From NCBI RefSeq assembly GCF_041378895.1, contig NZ_CP144212.1, forward strand, positions 2,093,501 to 2,157,500: a DNA stretch of 64,000 nt, written 5' to 3'. The translations under genes were made by a program, and so were the position numbers. The notes beneath the pieces are model-generated. The model searched no databases, was not told the DNA's origin, and saw nothing but the letters and a program-made list of their open reading frames with translations. The stretch is from Dechloromonas sp. ZY10 (GTDB taxonomy: Bacteria; Pseudomonadota; Gammaproteobacteria; Burkholderiales; Rhodocyclaceae). Shown piece after piece: positions 43,854 to 53,794 of the stretch (positions within the stretch are counted from its first letter, which is position 1; each line of letters opens with the position of its first letter).

Positions 43854-46800
43854 TCAGAAATTGTCGTCGCCGCCTTCGGCGAGCAGACGTTCGGCAGGCT
43901 TACGGCCAAACAGCCAGAACAGCGCCGGGGTGACAAAGGTGTCGAGCAGGGTCGAGCTGACCAGCCCGGAGAAAATCACCACCGCCACCGGGTGCAGGAT
44001 TTCGGTCCCTGGCTGCTCGGCCTCGAATAGCAGCGGTGCCAGTGCAAAGGCGGCCACCAGCGCGGTCATCAGCACCGGCGCCAGGCGCTCCAGCGAGCCG
44101 CGCACAATCATCAGCACGCCGAAGACCTCGCCTTCGAAACGCATCAGGTTGAGGTAATGGCTGATTTTGAGAATGCCGTTGCGGGTGGCGATCCCGGCCA
44201 GCGTGATGAAGCCGATCAGCGCCGCGACCGACAGCGGCTGCCCCGACAGCCACAGCCCAATCACGCTGCCGACCAGCGCCAGCGGTACGTTGGCCATGAT
44301 CAGCGCGGCGAGCACGCCGGAGCGGTAGCGGCTGTAGAGGACCATGAAGATCAGCAGCGCCGACCCCAGCGCCAACAGGGAAATCAGCCGCGCCGCCTCT
44401 TCCTGCGCCTGGAACTGGCCACCGAGGGTGATGAAATAGCCCTCCGGCAACGGGAAGGCGGCAACCGCGCCGCGTAACTCGTCGACCACGTCGGACAAGG
44501 CCCGGCCCTGGACGTTGGCCGAGATCACGATCCGCCGCCGGCCTTCGTCGCGGGTGATCTGGTTCGGCCCGTCGGCGTCCTCGATGCTGGCCAGCTTGGA
44601 TAGCGGCACGCGGCCGCCCGGGGTTTCGATCAGCAGCTTGTCCAGCCCTTCGAGCGAACGCCCGCGTTCCGGCAGGCGGACGACCAGGTCGAAACGGCGG
44701 TTGCCTTCGACGATCTGGGTCACCTTCTCGCCATCGACCAGGGTCTGCAGGCTGCGCGTCAGTTGCGCGGTCGAGATCCCGTAGCGGGCGGCGGCGTCGA
44801 AATCGACGCGCACCTTGATCTGCGGCGCCAGCACCTGCTTTTCGATTTCCAGATCGGCCATCCCGGGAATCCGCGCCAAGCGCTCGCGCAGCAAGCCAGC
44901 CTGCGAACGCAGGGTATCGAGGTCTTCGCCGAACAGCTTGATCGCGATCTGTGCGCGGACACCGGAAAGCATGTGGTCGATGCGGTGGGCAATCGGCTGG
45001 CCGAGGCTGAGGCTGGCCGGCAGGTCCTTGAGGCGCTGGCGGATGTCGGCATAGACCGCCTCCTTGGGCCGCCCGCCCGGCTTCAGCTTGATCTCGAACT
45101 CGGTCACATGCACGCCTTCGGCATGCTCGTCGAGCTCGGCCCGCCCGGTCCGCCGACCCATGTGCTGGATTTCCGGCAGGCCGCGCAGGGCCTGTTCCGC
45201 CGCACTGGCGATGCGGATCGACTCGGACAGCGTGGCCCCGGGATTGAGACGCAGGCCGAGGGTGATCGAGCCTTCGTTGAACGGCGGCAGGAAGGTGGTC
45301 GGGAAGAACGGCACCGCCGCCGTCGCCAGTACCACGGCCACCGCCGCCGCAGCGACCGGCCCCTTCGGGGCGGCGAGAACGGCCTGCAGGGCGCGTTGGT
45401 AATGCCCCTTGAGCCAGAGCAGCAGCCGCGTTTCCCCATGCGCCTCGCGGACCAGGGCCGGCAACAGCAAGGAAGACAGCACCGGTGTCACCAGCACCGA
45501 GACCGCCAGCGAGGCCAGGATCGCAACGATGTAGGCGACGCCGAGCGGCACAAACAACCGCCCTTCGATTCCCGGCAGCGCGAACAGCGGCACGAACACC
45601 AGCGCGATGATCAGGGTCGCGTAGACAATCGCGGTGCGCACTTCCAGCGAGGCGGCGATCACCGTTTCGCGCAGCGAGTAGGCGACGCCGTTCGCGGTTT
45701 GGTTGGCAGCTTTCTCCTTCAGCCGGCGCAGGATGTTCTCGACATCGACCACCGCATCGTCGACCAACTCGCCGATGGCAATCGCCAGCCCGCCCAGGGT
45801 CATGGTGTTGATCGACAGCCCCAGCCATTTGAAGACCAGGATCGCGGTCAGGATAGACAGCGGGATCGCGGTCAGCGAAATCAGCATGGTGCGGAAGTTG
45901 CCGAGGAAGAAGAAGAGCACGCCGGCAACGAAGCACGAGGCGAGCAGCAGCTTCATCTGCAGGTTGCCGAGCGAGGCCTCGATGAAATCGGCCTGACGGA
46001 AGATCACCTGCGGCGCACTCATCCCGGCCGGGACGCTGGTCTTCAGTTCGGCCAGCGCATTTTCCAGGCGCCGGGTCAAGTCGACCGTGTCGGCCGTCGG
46101 CTGCTTCTGAATACTCAGGATCACCGCCGGCGTACCGCCCTCGGCATCGGCAAAACCGCCGTCGCCGCGCTTGATCGCCGCCGCGAAGCCGACCTCGGCG
46201 ACCTGCCGGAGCAGGATCGCCTGGGCGTCGCGGGCGGTCAGCGCCAGATTGCGCAGATCGTCGAGACGAGCGCTACGGCCGAGGTGGCGGATCAGGTATT
46301 CGCGGCCGTTGAGTTCGAGGAAGCCGCCCGAGGTGTTGGCGGCAAAGCCGCGCACGGCGTCCTCGATCTGCGCCAGCGAAATGCCCAGCGTCGCCATCTT
46401 CTGGGTATCCGGCTGAACCTGGAACTGGCGCACTTCGCCACCGATCGGGATCACCTGCGAGACGCCGGCAATCGCCATCAACCGGGGCCGCAGCACCCAG
46501 TCGGCGTATTCGCGGGCGGCCTTGGGATCGGCCTCGACGCCGGGCTGGGCACTGCGGATCGGAATCGCCACCAGCATGATCTCGCCCATGATCGACGAGA
46601 CCGGCCCCATGCGCGGCTGGCTACCGGGTGGCAGGCTTGCCTCCATCGCGCTCAAGCGTTCGCTGACCATCTGACGGGCGCGATAGACGTCGACGCTCCA
46701 GTCAAAGGTGAGATAGACGAAGGACAGGCCGGCGCTCGAAATCGAGCGCACGTTGGCGATCCCCGGCAGGCCGCTCATCGCGGTTTCGAGCGGGAAACTG

Positions 46801-46994
46801 AGCAGTTGCTCGACCTCTTCCGGCGCCATGCCGCCGGCTTCGGTCATCACCGTCACCGTCGGCTTGTTGAGGTCGGGAAAGACGTCGACCGGCAAGCGGG
46901 TTGCCTGCACCGCGCCCCAGACCATCAGCACGACGGCAGCGACCAGCACGAACAGACGACTGCCCAGGCTTTTTTCGACTAACCATTGAAACAT
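43854..46994 (-). CDS. Heavy-metal RND efflux pump, inner-membrane subunit (CusA/CzcA family)
   Basis: A 1,046-residue HME-type RND pump with twelve membrane helices and two large periplasmic loops. N terminus LPVDVFPDLNKPTV is the family signature. TM4 reads GELVDDAVVDVEN (408-420), with acidic residues where proton relay occurs; it differs from the CusA (A-M-V-D-A-A) and CzcA (D-F-G) forms, so metal specificity is not settled. The neighbours suggest copper or a broad range of divalent ions. The start at 46994 follows AAGGAG. Proton-driven export from periplasm to outside with the adaptor and outer-membrane genes upstream. Confidence 0.93.
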   Translation of the reverse strand: MFQWLVEKSLGSRLFVLVAAVVLMVWGAVQATRLPVDVFPDLNKPTVTVMTEAGGMAPEEVEQLLSFPLETAMSGLPGIANVRSISSAGLSFVYLTFDWSVDVYRARQMVSERLSAMEASLPPGSQPRMGPVSSIMGEIMLVAIPIRSAQPGVEADPKAAREYADWVLRPRLMAIAGVSQVIPIGGEVRQFQVQPDTQKMATLGISLAQIEDAVRGFAANTSGGFLELNGREYLIRHLGRSARLDDLRNLALTARDAQAILLRQVAEVGFAAAIKRGDGGFADAEGGTPAVILSIQKQPTADTVDLTRRLENALAELKTSVPAGMSAPQVIFRQADFIEASLGNLQMKLLLASCFVAGVLFFFLGNFRTMLISLTAIPLSILTAILVFKWLGLSINTMTLGGLAIAIGELVDDAVVDVENILRRLKEKAANQTANGVAYSLRETVIAASLEVRTAIVYATLIIALVFVPLFALPGIEGRLFVPLGVAYIVAILASLAVSVLVTPVLSSLLLPALVREAHGETRLLLWLKGHYQRALQAVLAAPKGPVAAAAVAVVLATAAVPFFPTTFLPPFNEGSITLGLRLNPGATLSESIRIASAAEQALRGLPEIQHMGRRTGRAELDEHAEGVHVTEFEIKLKPGGRPKEAVYADIRQRLKDLPASLSLGQPIAHRIDHMLSGVRAQIAIKLFGEDLDTLRSQAGLLRERLARIPGMADLEIEKQVLAPQIKVRVDFDAAARYGISTAQLTRSLQTLVDGEKVTQIVEGNRRFDLVVRLPERGRSLEGLDKLLIETPGGRVPLSKLASIEDADGPNQITRDEGRRRIVISANVQGRALSDVVDELRGAVAAFPLPEGYFITLGGQFQAQEEAARLISLLALGSALLIFMVLYSRYRSGVLAALIMANVPLALVGSVIGLWLSGQPLSVAALIGFITLAGIATRNGILKISHYLNLMRFEGEVFGVLMIVRGSLERLAPVLMTALVAAFALAPLLFEAEQPGTEILHPVAVVIFSGLVSSTLLDTFVTPALFWLFGRKPAERLLAEGGDDNF

Positions 46995-47004
46995 CGCTCG
47001 CTCC

Positions 47005-48156
47005 TTACCGGATTTGCGCAATCAGGCTGGCACCCTGCACCACCACCCGTTCGCCGGCCTTGAGGCCACCGGTGACCAGGACGCGCACGCCGTCGAGCGG
47101 CTCGCTACGGATCGGCCGCGCCTCGAAACGTTCGGGCGCGGTCTTGACCCAGACCACCACCTGGTTGGCTGTATTGCGGGCCAATGCGCTTGCCGGCAAG
47201 GGCAAGCCGCTCACGGTCGACTTCAGTTTGACCAGAACTTTCACCGGCAAGCCAAGCGGCAAGGACAGCGCAGCCCCGGCCGCATGATTCTCGAAAATCA
47301 GCGGCAAGGCCTGCTCGCGCAGACGCCGAGGTGCGCCGACAAAATTCAATTCGACCGCACGCTGCCGGCCCCCATCGCCGACGGTAACCGTAGCGGCGGC
47401 CACCTGATCGAGCGGAAGCGGATCAAAAGCCGTCGCCTCGATATGCAGACTATCGGGGTCAATCACCTCGAAAATCAACTCCTTGGGCTCAACTACCTGC
47501 CCGACCACGGCGTTGCTCGCGGCAAGTACGCCGCCCACTGGCGCGATCAGCGCCTCGCGCCCGGAAAGCCCGCCACCGACGGCGGCAATCCTCCCCTTGA
47601 GGCTGGCCAACTCGCTTTCGGCAGCATCAATATCCTTCCTCGGCACGGTATCGGCCAGTTCCTTGAGCCGGGCGACGCGCCTTTCGGCCAAACCGAGGCT
47701 GGCCTTCAGTTCGGCCAGCAGCGCCGACTGGTTGGAACGCTCGATGGCCCCCGAGGCTGGCACCACCCAGGCCAGAACCTCGCCCTTCTTGACCTTGCTA
47801 CCGGCGGCCGGCAAGCCATGCGCTCCGGCCGCCTCGATCCGCCCGGGAATCATTGCCTGGACACGACCGCCGACGTGCGGATCCATGATTACCCGGCCCG
47901 GCAATTCAAACGTGCGCGGCAGGCTTTCTTCGGCCACGCGGACGGTCAACACCCCCATCCCGCGTTGTGCCGACTTGGGCAGGAAGACCGCGCCATCGGG
48001 CAAGCGCTGCGGCGCATTGCCGGGTGCCGACTGGATTTTCTTCTCGTCACCATGTTCATGACCCTCGTGCGCCGCCAGCGGCAGCGCGAAGCCAGCGCAC
48101 AGAATGGCGGTCAACAAGGCAGCAGTTACGCACGGCCGTTTGCTTGAATGGTTCAT
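47005..48156 (-). CDS. RND efflux periplasmic adaptor (membrane-fusion protein)
   Basis: A 383-residue adaptor linking the RND pump to the outer-membrane channel. A signal peptide (about 1-28) is followed by a His-rich EGHEHGDEKK stretch, probably for metal binding. Then come a barrel-sandwich region (GGRVQAMIPGRIEAAGAHG), a helical hairpin (about 130-190) and beta-barrel domains. The ATG at 48156 has GGAGGTG upstream. It ends 10 bp before the pump gene and overlaps the upstream gene by four bases. Confidence 0.9.
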   Translation of the reverse strand: MNHSSKRPCVTAALLTAILCAGFALPLAAHEGHEHGDEKKIQSAPGNAPQRLPDGAVFLPKSAQRGMGVLTVRVAEESLPRTFELPGRVIMDPHVGGRVQAMIPGRIEAAGAHGLPAAGSKVKKGEVLAWVVPASGAIERSNQSALLAELKASLGLAERRVARLKELADTVPRKDIDAAESELASLKGRIAAVGGGLSGREALIAPVGGVLAASNAVVGQVVEPKELIFEVIDPDSLHIEATAFDPLPLDQVAAATVTVGDGGRQRAVELNFVGAPRRLREQALPLIFENHAAGAALSLPLGLPVKVLVKLKSTVSGLPLPASALARNTANQVVVWVKTAPERFEARPIRSEPLDGVRVLVTGGLKAGERVVVQGASLIAQIR

Positions 48157-48695
48157 GCGGCACCTCCACGGCGCTGACGCAGAATCCGCTGCCGCCCCCA
48201 GCGCAAACCCAGGATGCCGAGCAGCAAACCGCCCAGCATCCAAAAACCGGTAGCCAAGCCACCGGTCAACTCGAATTCCACGGTCGACGCCGCAGCAGCG
48301 GCATTTTCGACCTGCAGTTCGCCAGCCAGCAGGTCGCTGTCTTCACCGGCGATCAGGGTCAGCGCCAGCGGATGATGACCAACGGCACGCAAGGGCTGCA
48401 GCCACTCGCGGTCGGCGATCAGGTAGTCGCCGTGCTCGGGGCGAAACAGCGCCTTGGCGGTTTTACCGGCGCGCTCGACTTCCAGCGTCGCACCAAGGAC
48501 CGGCGCATTGGTATCGGCGCGGTCTATCCACCAGACCAGGCCTTCGTCGCCCAGCCGGCCAACCGCCTCGAAGGACTCGCTTTCGATCACGACCAGCGGC
48601 GTTACCGCTGCGGCCGCTGCCGACGCAGCGCCGGCCAGCACCGACCGGGACAGCAGCGCAGCCACGGTCAACCACAAAAAAATCCGGAATTTCAT
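48153..48695 (-). CDS. Hypothetical membrane-anchored periplasmic protein of the metal-efflux operon
   Basis: A 180-residue protein with an N-terminal signal (about 1-22), a beta-rich periplasmic domain (TPLVVIESESFEAVGRLGDEGLVWWIDR...), and a C-terminal membrane helix (about 147-165) followed by an Arg-rich tail. No known domain. It sits between the outer-membrane channel and adaptor genes and overlaps the adaptor start by four bases, so it is likely an accessory subunit of this pump. Confidence 0.72.
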   Translation of the reverse strand: MKFRIFLWLTVAALLSRSVLAGAASAAAAAVTPLVVIESESFEAVGRLGDEGLVWWIDRADTNAPVLGATLEVERAGKTAKALFRPEHGDYLIADREWLQPLRAVGHHPLALTLIAGEDSDLLAGELQVENAAAAASTVEFELTGGLATGFWMLGGLLLGILGLRWGRQRILRQRRGGAA

Positions 48696-48707
48696 TTTGT
48701 TCGCTCC

Positions 48708-49955
48708 TTATTCAGGCAACAGGCCGAGGCTCTGCCGCCATTGCGAAATGCCCTGTGCCAAGGCAATCCGCGCCCGGCCCAAGGCCCGCTCCGCCTCAAA
48801 CGCCTCAGCCTCGATCCGCAAGCGGGTCGGCAAGTCGCTTTCGCCAAGGCGGAAGGATTTGTCGTAGAAGGCGCGGTTTTCCCGCGCCAGTGCCGCCCGG
48901 CTTTCGGCGGCTGCCAGTTGTTGCCGCGCCGCTGCCACCTGACTGGCGGCCAGTTCGCCTTCGTAGCCGAGGCGTTCCTGCAGACGTTGCGCCTCGCCCT
49001 GCAGCTCCAGGGCTTCGGCACGAGCGGTAGCAATCCGCGCTTCCTGACGCGGCCCGGCCCCGAACGGCAGACGCAGCGACAGCGCCCAGGTCTGGTCGAC
49101 CGCTTCGCCGCTGGCGCCGCGATCACGCCGGGTCGACAAGGCGATTTCGGGATTGGCTCGGGTTTGCTGGCGCGCCAGTTCAACTTCGGCGTCAGCCCGC
49201 TGCGCCCGGGCTTGCAACTCGAGCCACTGCGGATGCTGATCGGCCGCGAGCACGCCACCTCCCGCCGGCAGCGGCTCGGCTGCTGCGCCGGCCAGCGCCT
49301 CGGGCAAGCGACTGCCGGTCAGGTTGCGCAAACGGAAGGCAGCCAGCGCGGCGGCGCTACTCACTTCGGCGGCCTGTGCCTCGGCCTGCGCCAGCGCGCC
49401 GGCAGCGGCATTCAGGTCAGCCCGCGACAGATCGCCAGCGCGAAAGCGTCGCGCCACATCGTCACGCAGACGGGTCGCCGCTGCCACCCGCTCGCTGGCC
49501 AAGGCCACTTCGTTATGCGCCGCTTGCCAGGCCCACCAGGCCTCGCGCAAGACCTGCGCCAATTGCAGACGTAAGGCTTCGCTGCGGCGATCGACTGCCG
49601 CCACTGAAGCAGCGGCAAGGTTCTGGCTGGCATCGCGCTCGCCGGGTAGCCACAGCGGCAGCGCCAGACCGAGCTCTTGCTCGACGGCGCCGCGATTGCG
49701 GTTGAAACGGTCGCTACGGGTGCCGACTTCAAGACTGGGTGGCGCCGCAGTCCAAGCAGCGGCAACCTGTTGCTGCGCCTGCGCCGCCCGGGCCCGCTCG
49801 CCCAGAGCTGCGGCCACCGGCTGGCGTTCCCAGGCAGCGGCGAAGGCCTGTGCCAGAGGGGTTGCGGCCTGCGCCGGCAAGCCGGGCAAAACCATCAGTA
49901 AAAACAAGCAGGTGCGTTGAATGGCGCCGCAAGCGGCGCTGATTGTAAAACGCAT
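48708..49955 (-). CDS. TolC-family outer-membrane efflux protein (CusC/CzcC-like)
   Basis: A 415-residue outer-membrane channel. A signal peptide (about 1-31) is followed by two repeats of long amphipathic helices rich in Ala, Glu, Gln and Arg, the TolC/OEP pattern. LPLWLPGERDA and LRLPFGAGPRQEARIATA mark the two beta-barrel entry points. The ATG has GGAGGAA upstream. It should dock with the adaptor and pump encoded downstream in the same operon. Confidence 0.88.
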   Translation of the reverse strand: MRFTISAACGAIQRTCLFLLMVLPGLPAQAATPLAQAFAAAWERQPVAAALGERARAAQAQQQVAAAWTAAPPSLEVGTRSDRFNRNRGAVEQELGLALPLWLPGERDASQNLAAASVAAVDRRSEALRLQLAQVLREAWWAWQAAHNEVALASERVAAATRLRDDVARRFRAGDLSRADLNAAAGALAQAEAQAAEVSSAAALAAFRLRNLTGSRLPEALAGAAAEPLPAGGGVLAADQHPQWLELQARAQRADAEVELARQQTRANPEIALSTRRDRGASGEAVDQTWALSLRLPFGAGPRQEARIATARAEALELQGEAQRLQERLGYEGELAASQVAAARQQLAAAESRAALARENRAFYDKSFRLGESDLPTRLRIEAEAFEAERALGRARIALAQGISQWRQSLGLLPE

Positions 49956-50092
49956 GGGGAATTCCTCCGGTTGTTGAACAGAACAACCGGCGGCATGCCG
50001 CGCTCCCGGTCAGACCGGGAACCGCACCAAGCGCCTGCAGAGCAGGACCGGGCGCAGCAAAAACGGGAAAAAGCGAGGGATGCCGCCGCCGA

Positions 50093-50476
50093 TCAGGCGG
50101 CGAGGCGGGGCGGGCGTTCCAGCCCTTCGGGAATACGCGACGAGAACGGGCCGCTGTCACGCGCAACCGGCAAGGAGGCAGCTTGGGGCAAAGCCAGGCG
50201 ACCGACTTCGCCAACCCCTCCCAGCAAATGCCCGAGGACATGGCCGGGGCAGCAATGGTGGCTGAGATCGCTGGTAGCGCCAGCCTCGTCGTTCTGGACG
50301 TGGCCGTGGCATTCGCCATCGGTAGCCGCCACCAGCCGCATCGCGGCGGCATCGTCGTGCGGCAGGCTGCCTTCGACAATCTCCCAGCCGAAAGACGGCG
50401 AGAACACGGTCGCCAGCATCACCATGAGGAGAATGCGCGACAACATGCGGGAGAAGGTCGGAACGAAACGCAACAT
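50093..50476 (-). CDS. Small CzcI/CopL-like metal-response protein
   Basis: A 127-residue protein from ATG 50476 (MLRFVPTFSRMLSRIL). A signal-like hydrophobic segment (about 8-28) is followed by a Cys/His cluster with ECHGHV and LSHHCCPGHVLGH, a probable metal-binding centre. The tail ends PEGLERPPRLAA. This layout resembles CzcI or CopL-type small proteins at the head of metal-efflux operons. The match is by pattern, not alignment. It is the first gene of the efflux run, about 45 bp after the rRNA methyltransferase stop, so a shared transcript is possible. Confidence 0.6.
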   Translation of the reverse strand: MLRFVPTFSRMLSRILLMVMLATVFSPSFGWEIVEGSLPHDDAAAMRLVAATDGECHGHVQNDEAGATSDLSHHCCPGHVLGHLLGGVGEVGRLALPQAASLPVARDSGPFSSRIPEGLERPPRLAA

Positions 50477-50522
50477 GGGGCGAACTATAAACCAGCTCGG
50501 CAACAAATGAAAATGACTCGCA

Positions 50523-51296
50523 TCAAGTCAGACGCCGGCGCAGGGCTTCGAACAGGCAGACCGCAGCGGCCGCAGCGACATTCAGCGACTCGACCGCGCC
50601 CGGCATCGGAATACGGATGCGCAAAGCGGCGGCGGCGATCAGTTCCGGGCGCACGCCCTGCCCTTCGGCGCCGAAAATCCAGGCCAGCGGCCCTTGCCAA
50701 TCGGCGGCGTACAGTGAAGTCGCGCCGTCGAGACAGGTCACCGCCGTGGTGCCGTTATAGCTGTCGACAAAAGCGGCGAGGTCGGCCTCTTCGACGATGT
50801 CGAGGACGAAATGCGCGCCCTGCCCGGCGCGTAGCACCTTGGGCGACCAGGCGCTGGCACAGCCTGGCCCGAGCAGCGCCTGTTTGACACCAGCCGCCGC
50901 CGCCGTGCGCAGCAAGGTGCCGACGTTGCCGGGGTCCTGCACGCCGTCGAGCAGAATTGCATCCGCGTCGAGGTCGACCGTGGTCGCATCCGCTGCCGGC
51001 AGCGGCACCACCGCCAGCACCCCGCTCGGGGTATCAACCAGCCCGAGTTCGCGCAGCAGCGCATCGGCCAGCACCACCGGCGGCGTTTTCACGGTCAACG
51101 CGGCAATTTCGGGATTTTCCAGCGCCGCTTCGGCGACCACCAGGGTTTCAACCGGCCCCCGTGCTGCCTCCCAAGCGGTGACCAGATGCGCGCCGTCGAG
51201 CAGGGTCAGGCCACGCTTGCGCCGCTCGCGCCCGGATTCGGCCAGCTTTTTCAGCTGCTTGTAGAAGGCGTTGTCACGCGACTGGATCAGCTTCAT
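50523..51296 (-). CDS. TrmH/SpoU-family RNA 2'-O-ribose methyltransferase
   Basis: A 257-residue SPOUT-class methyltransferase, probably acting on 23S rRNA or tRNA. An N-terminal substrate-binding domain (SRDNAFYKQLKKLA...) is followed by the SpoU catalytic domain with DGVQDPGNVGTLLRTAAAAG, WIFGAEGQGV and ESLNVAAAAAVCLFE, the three motifs of the knotted SAM site. Which nucleotide it modifies cannot be read from the sequence. It begins three bases after the rnhB stop. Confidence 0.92.
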   Translation of the reverse strand: MKLIQSRDNAFYKQLKKLAESGRERRKRGLTLLDGAHLVTAWEAARGPVETLVVAEAALENPEIAALTVKTPPVVLADALLRELGLVDTPSGVLAVVPLPAADATTVDLDADAILLDGVQDPGNVGTLLRTAAAAGVKQALLGPGCASAWSPKVLRAGQGAHFVLDIVEEADLAAFVDSYNGTTAVTCLDGATSLYAADWQGPLAWIFGAEGQGVRPELIAAAALRIRIPMPGAVESLNVAAAAAVCLFEALRRRLT

Positions 51297-51299
51297 CGC

Positions 51300-51890
51300 T
51301 TACAGCAGCGACAACTGCCGGGCGACCGGCCCGAAGCTCTTGCGATGCACCGGCGAGGCGCCGTGGGCGGCCAGCGCGGCACAATGCGCGGCGGTCGGGT
51401 AGCCCATGTGACGGGCAAAACCGTATTGCGGATAGAGCGCATCGAGTTCGAGCATGCCGGCATCGCGCACGGTCTTGGCCAGGATCGACGCCGCAGCGAT
51501 TGAGGCAATCTTGCCGTCGCCCTTGACCACGGCCTCTACCGGAATCGCCAGCTTGGGGCAACGATTGCCATCGACCAGCGCTGCCTCGGCCGCGACCGGC
51601 AAGCCGGCCACCGCCCGCTGCATCGCCAGCATCGTCGCGTGCAGGATATTGAGGCGGTCGATTTCCTCAACGCTGGCTTCGGCCACCGCCCAGGCCAGCG
51701 CCTTGGCGCGGATTTCGTCGGCGAGGACGAGGCGCTTCTTTTCCGAGAGCTTTTTCGAGTCGTTGAGCCCGGCAATCGGCCGCGCTGGATCGAGAATCAC
51801 CGCCGCCGCGACCACCGGCCCGGCCAGCGGCCCGCGCCCGGCTTCGTCGATACCGCAAACCAGACCGACGGGGACGATCAGTTCAGGCAT
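51300..51890 (-). CDS. rnhB: Ribonuclease HII
   Basis: A 196-residue RNase HII that nicks RNA in RNA:DNA hybrids and single ribonucleotides in DNA. The [19 protein letters not shown] motif carries D15 and E16, and [19 protein letters not shown] and [19 protein letters not shown] follow in order. The start at 51890 overlaps the lpxB stop by 13 bp, as is common in the lpx operon. A longer open frame upstream is a shadow of lpxB. Confidence 0.95.
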   Translation of the reverse strand: MPELIVPVGLVCGIDEAGRGPLAGPVVAAAVILDPARPIAGLNDSKKLSEKKRLVLADEIRAKALAWAVAEASVEEIDRLNILHATMLAMQRAVAGLPVAAEAALVDGNRCPKLAIPVEAVVKGDGKIASIAAASILAKTVRDAGMLELDALYPQYGFARHMGYPTAAHCAALAAHGASPVHRKSFGPVARQLSLL

Positions 51891-53023
51891 GCGATCACCG
51901 CCCGCGCCGCCGTTTCGGCGTTGTTCTGGCGCAATTGCAGATGAATGTCGGTGAACGCTTCCTCGATTTCCTCGGCTTTGTCCTTGTCGGCGTAAAGCGC
52001 CAGCAAGTGCTCGGCAAGCTTTTCCGGATTGGCGTCGTCCTGCAGCACTTCGGGCACCACGAAACGGCCGGCGAGCACATTGGGCAGACCGACGTAGGGC
52101 AGATACGCCATCCGCTTCATCAGCCAGTACGAGAATCTGGCGATCTTGTAGGTGATCACCATCGGCCGCTTGTACAGCGCTGCTTCCAGCGTCGAGGTAC
52201 CGCTCTTGACCAGCGCCACGTCGCAAGCCCCCAGCGCGTCCTGGGCATGGCCGAAGAGCAGGCGGAAAGGCAGGTCGCCGGCCTTCTCTTCATAGATCGC
52301 CATCTCGAACTGCAGGCGGGTTTCGCGAGTCGCCAGCGGAACAACGAACTGGGCATTCGGCAGTTGCTCGCGGATACGCTGCGCGGTCTGGACAAAGGTT
52401 GCCGCCATTTGCGTCAACTCGCCGCGCCGGCTACCCGGCAGCATGGCGAAAATCGGGATGTCGCGCGGTAACTGCAACTTGTCGCGAACCAGATTGCGAT
52501 TGACCTCCAGCGGAATCGTGTCGGCCAGCGGGTGCCCGACGTAGGTCACCGGTATCCCCGCCTGTTCGTAAATCGGTGGTTCCATCGGGAACAGCGCAAG
52601 CACGCGGCTGACGGCCTTGCCGATCTTCTTGATCCGGCCACCGCGCCAGGCCCAGATCGACGGACTGACATAGTGGATGGTCTTGATTCCGGCGCGCTTC
52701 AGATCGTTTTCCAGCCCCAGGTTGAAGTCCGGCGCATCGACACCAATGAAGATGTCCGGCTTGTCACGCAGCAGGCGCTTCTTCAACTGCCGGCGAATCC
52801 CGGCAATCTCGCGGTAATGCTTGAGCGCATCCCAGTAGCCCATCACCGACAAGGTGTCCATCGGCCACCAGGTGTCGAGCCCTTGCGCCTGCATCTTGGG
52901 GCCGCCAATACCGACGAATTCAACCGCCGGCAGACGCGCCTTGAGCGCGGCCATCAAATGGCTGGCAAGCAGGTCCCCGGAGGCCTCGCCCGCCACCAGT
53001 GCGATACGAACCCGGCCCTGCAT
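51878..53023 (-). CDS. lpxB: Lipid-A-disaccharide synthase
   Basis: A 381-residue glycosyltransferase (GT19) joining UDP-2,3-diacylglucosamine to lipid X in lipid A synthesis at the inner membrane. Motifs [43 protein letters not shown] and [16 protein letters not shown] are typical. The ATG lies on the lpxA stop (TGATG), so the two genes are translationally coupled. Confidence 0.96.
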   Translation of the reverse strand: MQGRVRIALVAGEASGDLLASHLMAALKARLPAVEFVGIGGPKMQAQGLDTWWPMDTLSVMGYWDALKHYREIAGIRRQLKKRLLRDKPDIFIGVDAPDFNLGLENDLKRAGIKTIHYVSPSIWAWRGGRIKKIGKAVSRVLALFPMEPPIYEQAGIPVTYVGHPLADTIPLEVNRNLVRDKLQLPRDIPIFAMLPGSRRGELTQMAATFVQTAQRIREQLPNAQFVVPLATRETRLQFEMAIYEEKAGDLPFRLLFGHAQDALGACDVALVKSGTSTLEAALYKRPMVITYKIARFSYWLMKRMAYLPYVGLPNVLAGRFVVPEVLQDDANPEKLAEHLLALYADKDKAEEIEEAFTDIHLQLRQNNAETAARAVIACLN

Positions 53024-53793
53024 CAGCGAATAATGCCCCGCTTGGAGACTTCGAGAAAATCAACAAAGCGCTGAACATCGGGCTGGCTCTTGGCGTCCTC
53101 GGCCAGCTTGACCTTGGCCTCTTCCAGCATCAGGCCGGATTTGTACAGGGTGCGGTAGGCGCGCTTCAGCGCCAGCAGCGAATCGGCATGGAAGCCGCGC
53201 CGCTTGAGGCCTTCGACGTTGATTCCGTAAGGCTGGGCGGTGTTGCCTGCGGCCATCAGGTATGGCGGCACATCCTGCAGGATCACCGTGCCGACAGCAG
53301 TCATCACGTGCGCGCCGATGCGGCAGAACTGGTGCACGCCGGTAAAGCCGCCGAGAATCGCCCAGTCTTCGATGGTGACGTGACCGGCCAGCTGCGAATT
53401 GTTGGCGAAGGTGCATTTGTTGCCGACCACACAGTCGTGCGCGATATGCACGTAGGCCATGACCCAGTTGTCGTCGCCGATGCGGGTCACGCCCTGATCC
53501 TGCACGGTACCGAGATTGAAAGTACAGAATTCGCGGATGGTGTTGCGGTCGCCGATTTCCAGCCGCGTCGGTTCACCGGCGTATTTCTTGTCCTGCGGCA
53601 CTTCGCCGAGCGAACAGAACTGGAAGATGCGGTTGTCGCGGCCGATCCGGGTATGGCCCTTGATCACGGTGTGCGGACCGATCACGGTGTTGTCACCGAT
53701 CTCGACGTGCGGACCGATGATCGCGTAAGGACCGATCTCGACGTTGGCACCGATCCTGGCGCCGGGATCGACAATGGCAGTCTGGTGAATCAT
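53023..53793 (-). CDS. lpxA: UDP-N-acetylglucosamine acyltransferase
   Basis: A 256-residue left-handed beta-helix protein that transfers the first 3-hydroxyacyl chain to UDP-GlcNAc. Hexapeptide repeats run from [15 protein letters not shown] to about 185, followed by a helical C-terminal domain. The catalytic His lies in VHIAHDC. The ATG at 53793 (with GGGATC before it) is one base after the fabZ stop, so I use it rather than the upstream codon. Confidence 0.96.
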   Translation of the reverse strand: MIHQTAIVDPGARIGANVEIGPYAIIGPHVEIGDNTVIGPHTVIKGHTRIGRDNRIFQFCSLGEVPQDKKYAGEPTRLEIGDRNTIREFCTFNLGTVQDQGVTRIGDDNWVMAYVHIAHDCVVGNKCTFANNSQLAGHVTIEDWAILGGFTGVHQFCRIGAHVMTAVGTVILQDVPPYLMAAGNTAQPYGINVEGLKRRGFHADSLLALKRAYRTLYKSGLMLEEAKVKLAEDAKSQPDVQRFVDFLEVSKRGIIR

Positions 53794-53794
53794 T

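Noticed and set aside
43900..45936. Minus-strand open frame of 678 codons in another frame of the RND gene
   Set aside because: Arg/Gly/Ala-rich out-of-frame translation with no family resemblance.
44763..46982. Plus-strand open frame of 739 codons opposite the RND pump gene
   Set aside because: It is rich in Arg, Gln, His and Asp, as expected for an antisense shadow of a GC-rich gene; it has no motif or ribosome site, and the pump gene on the other strand is certain.
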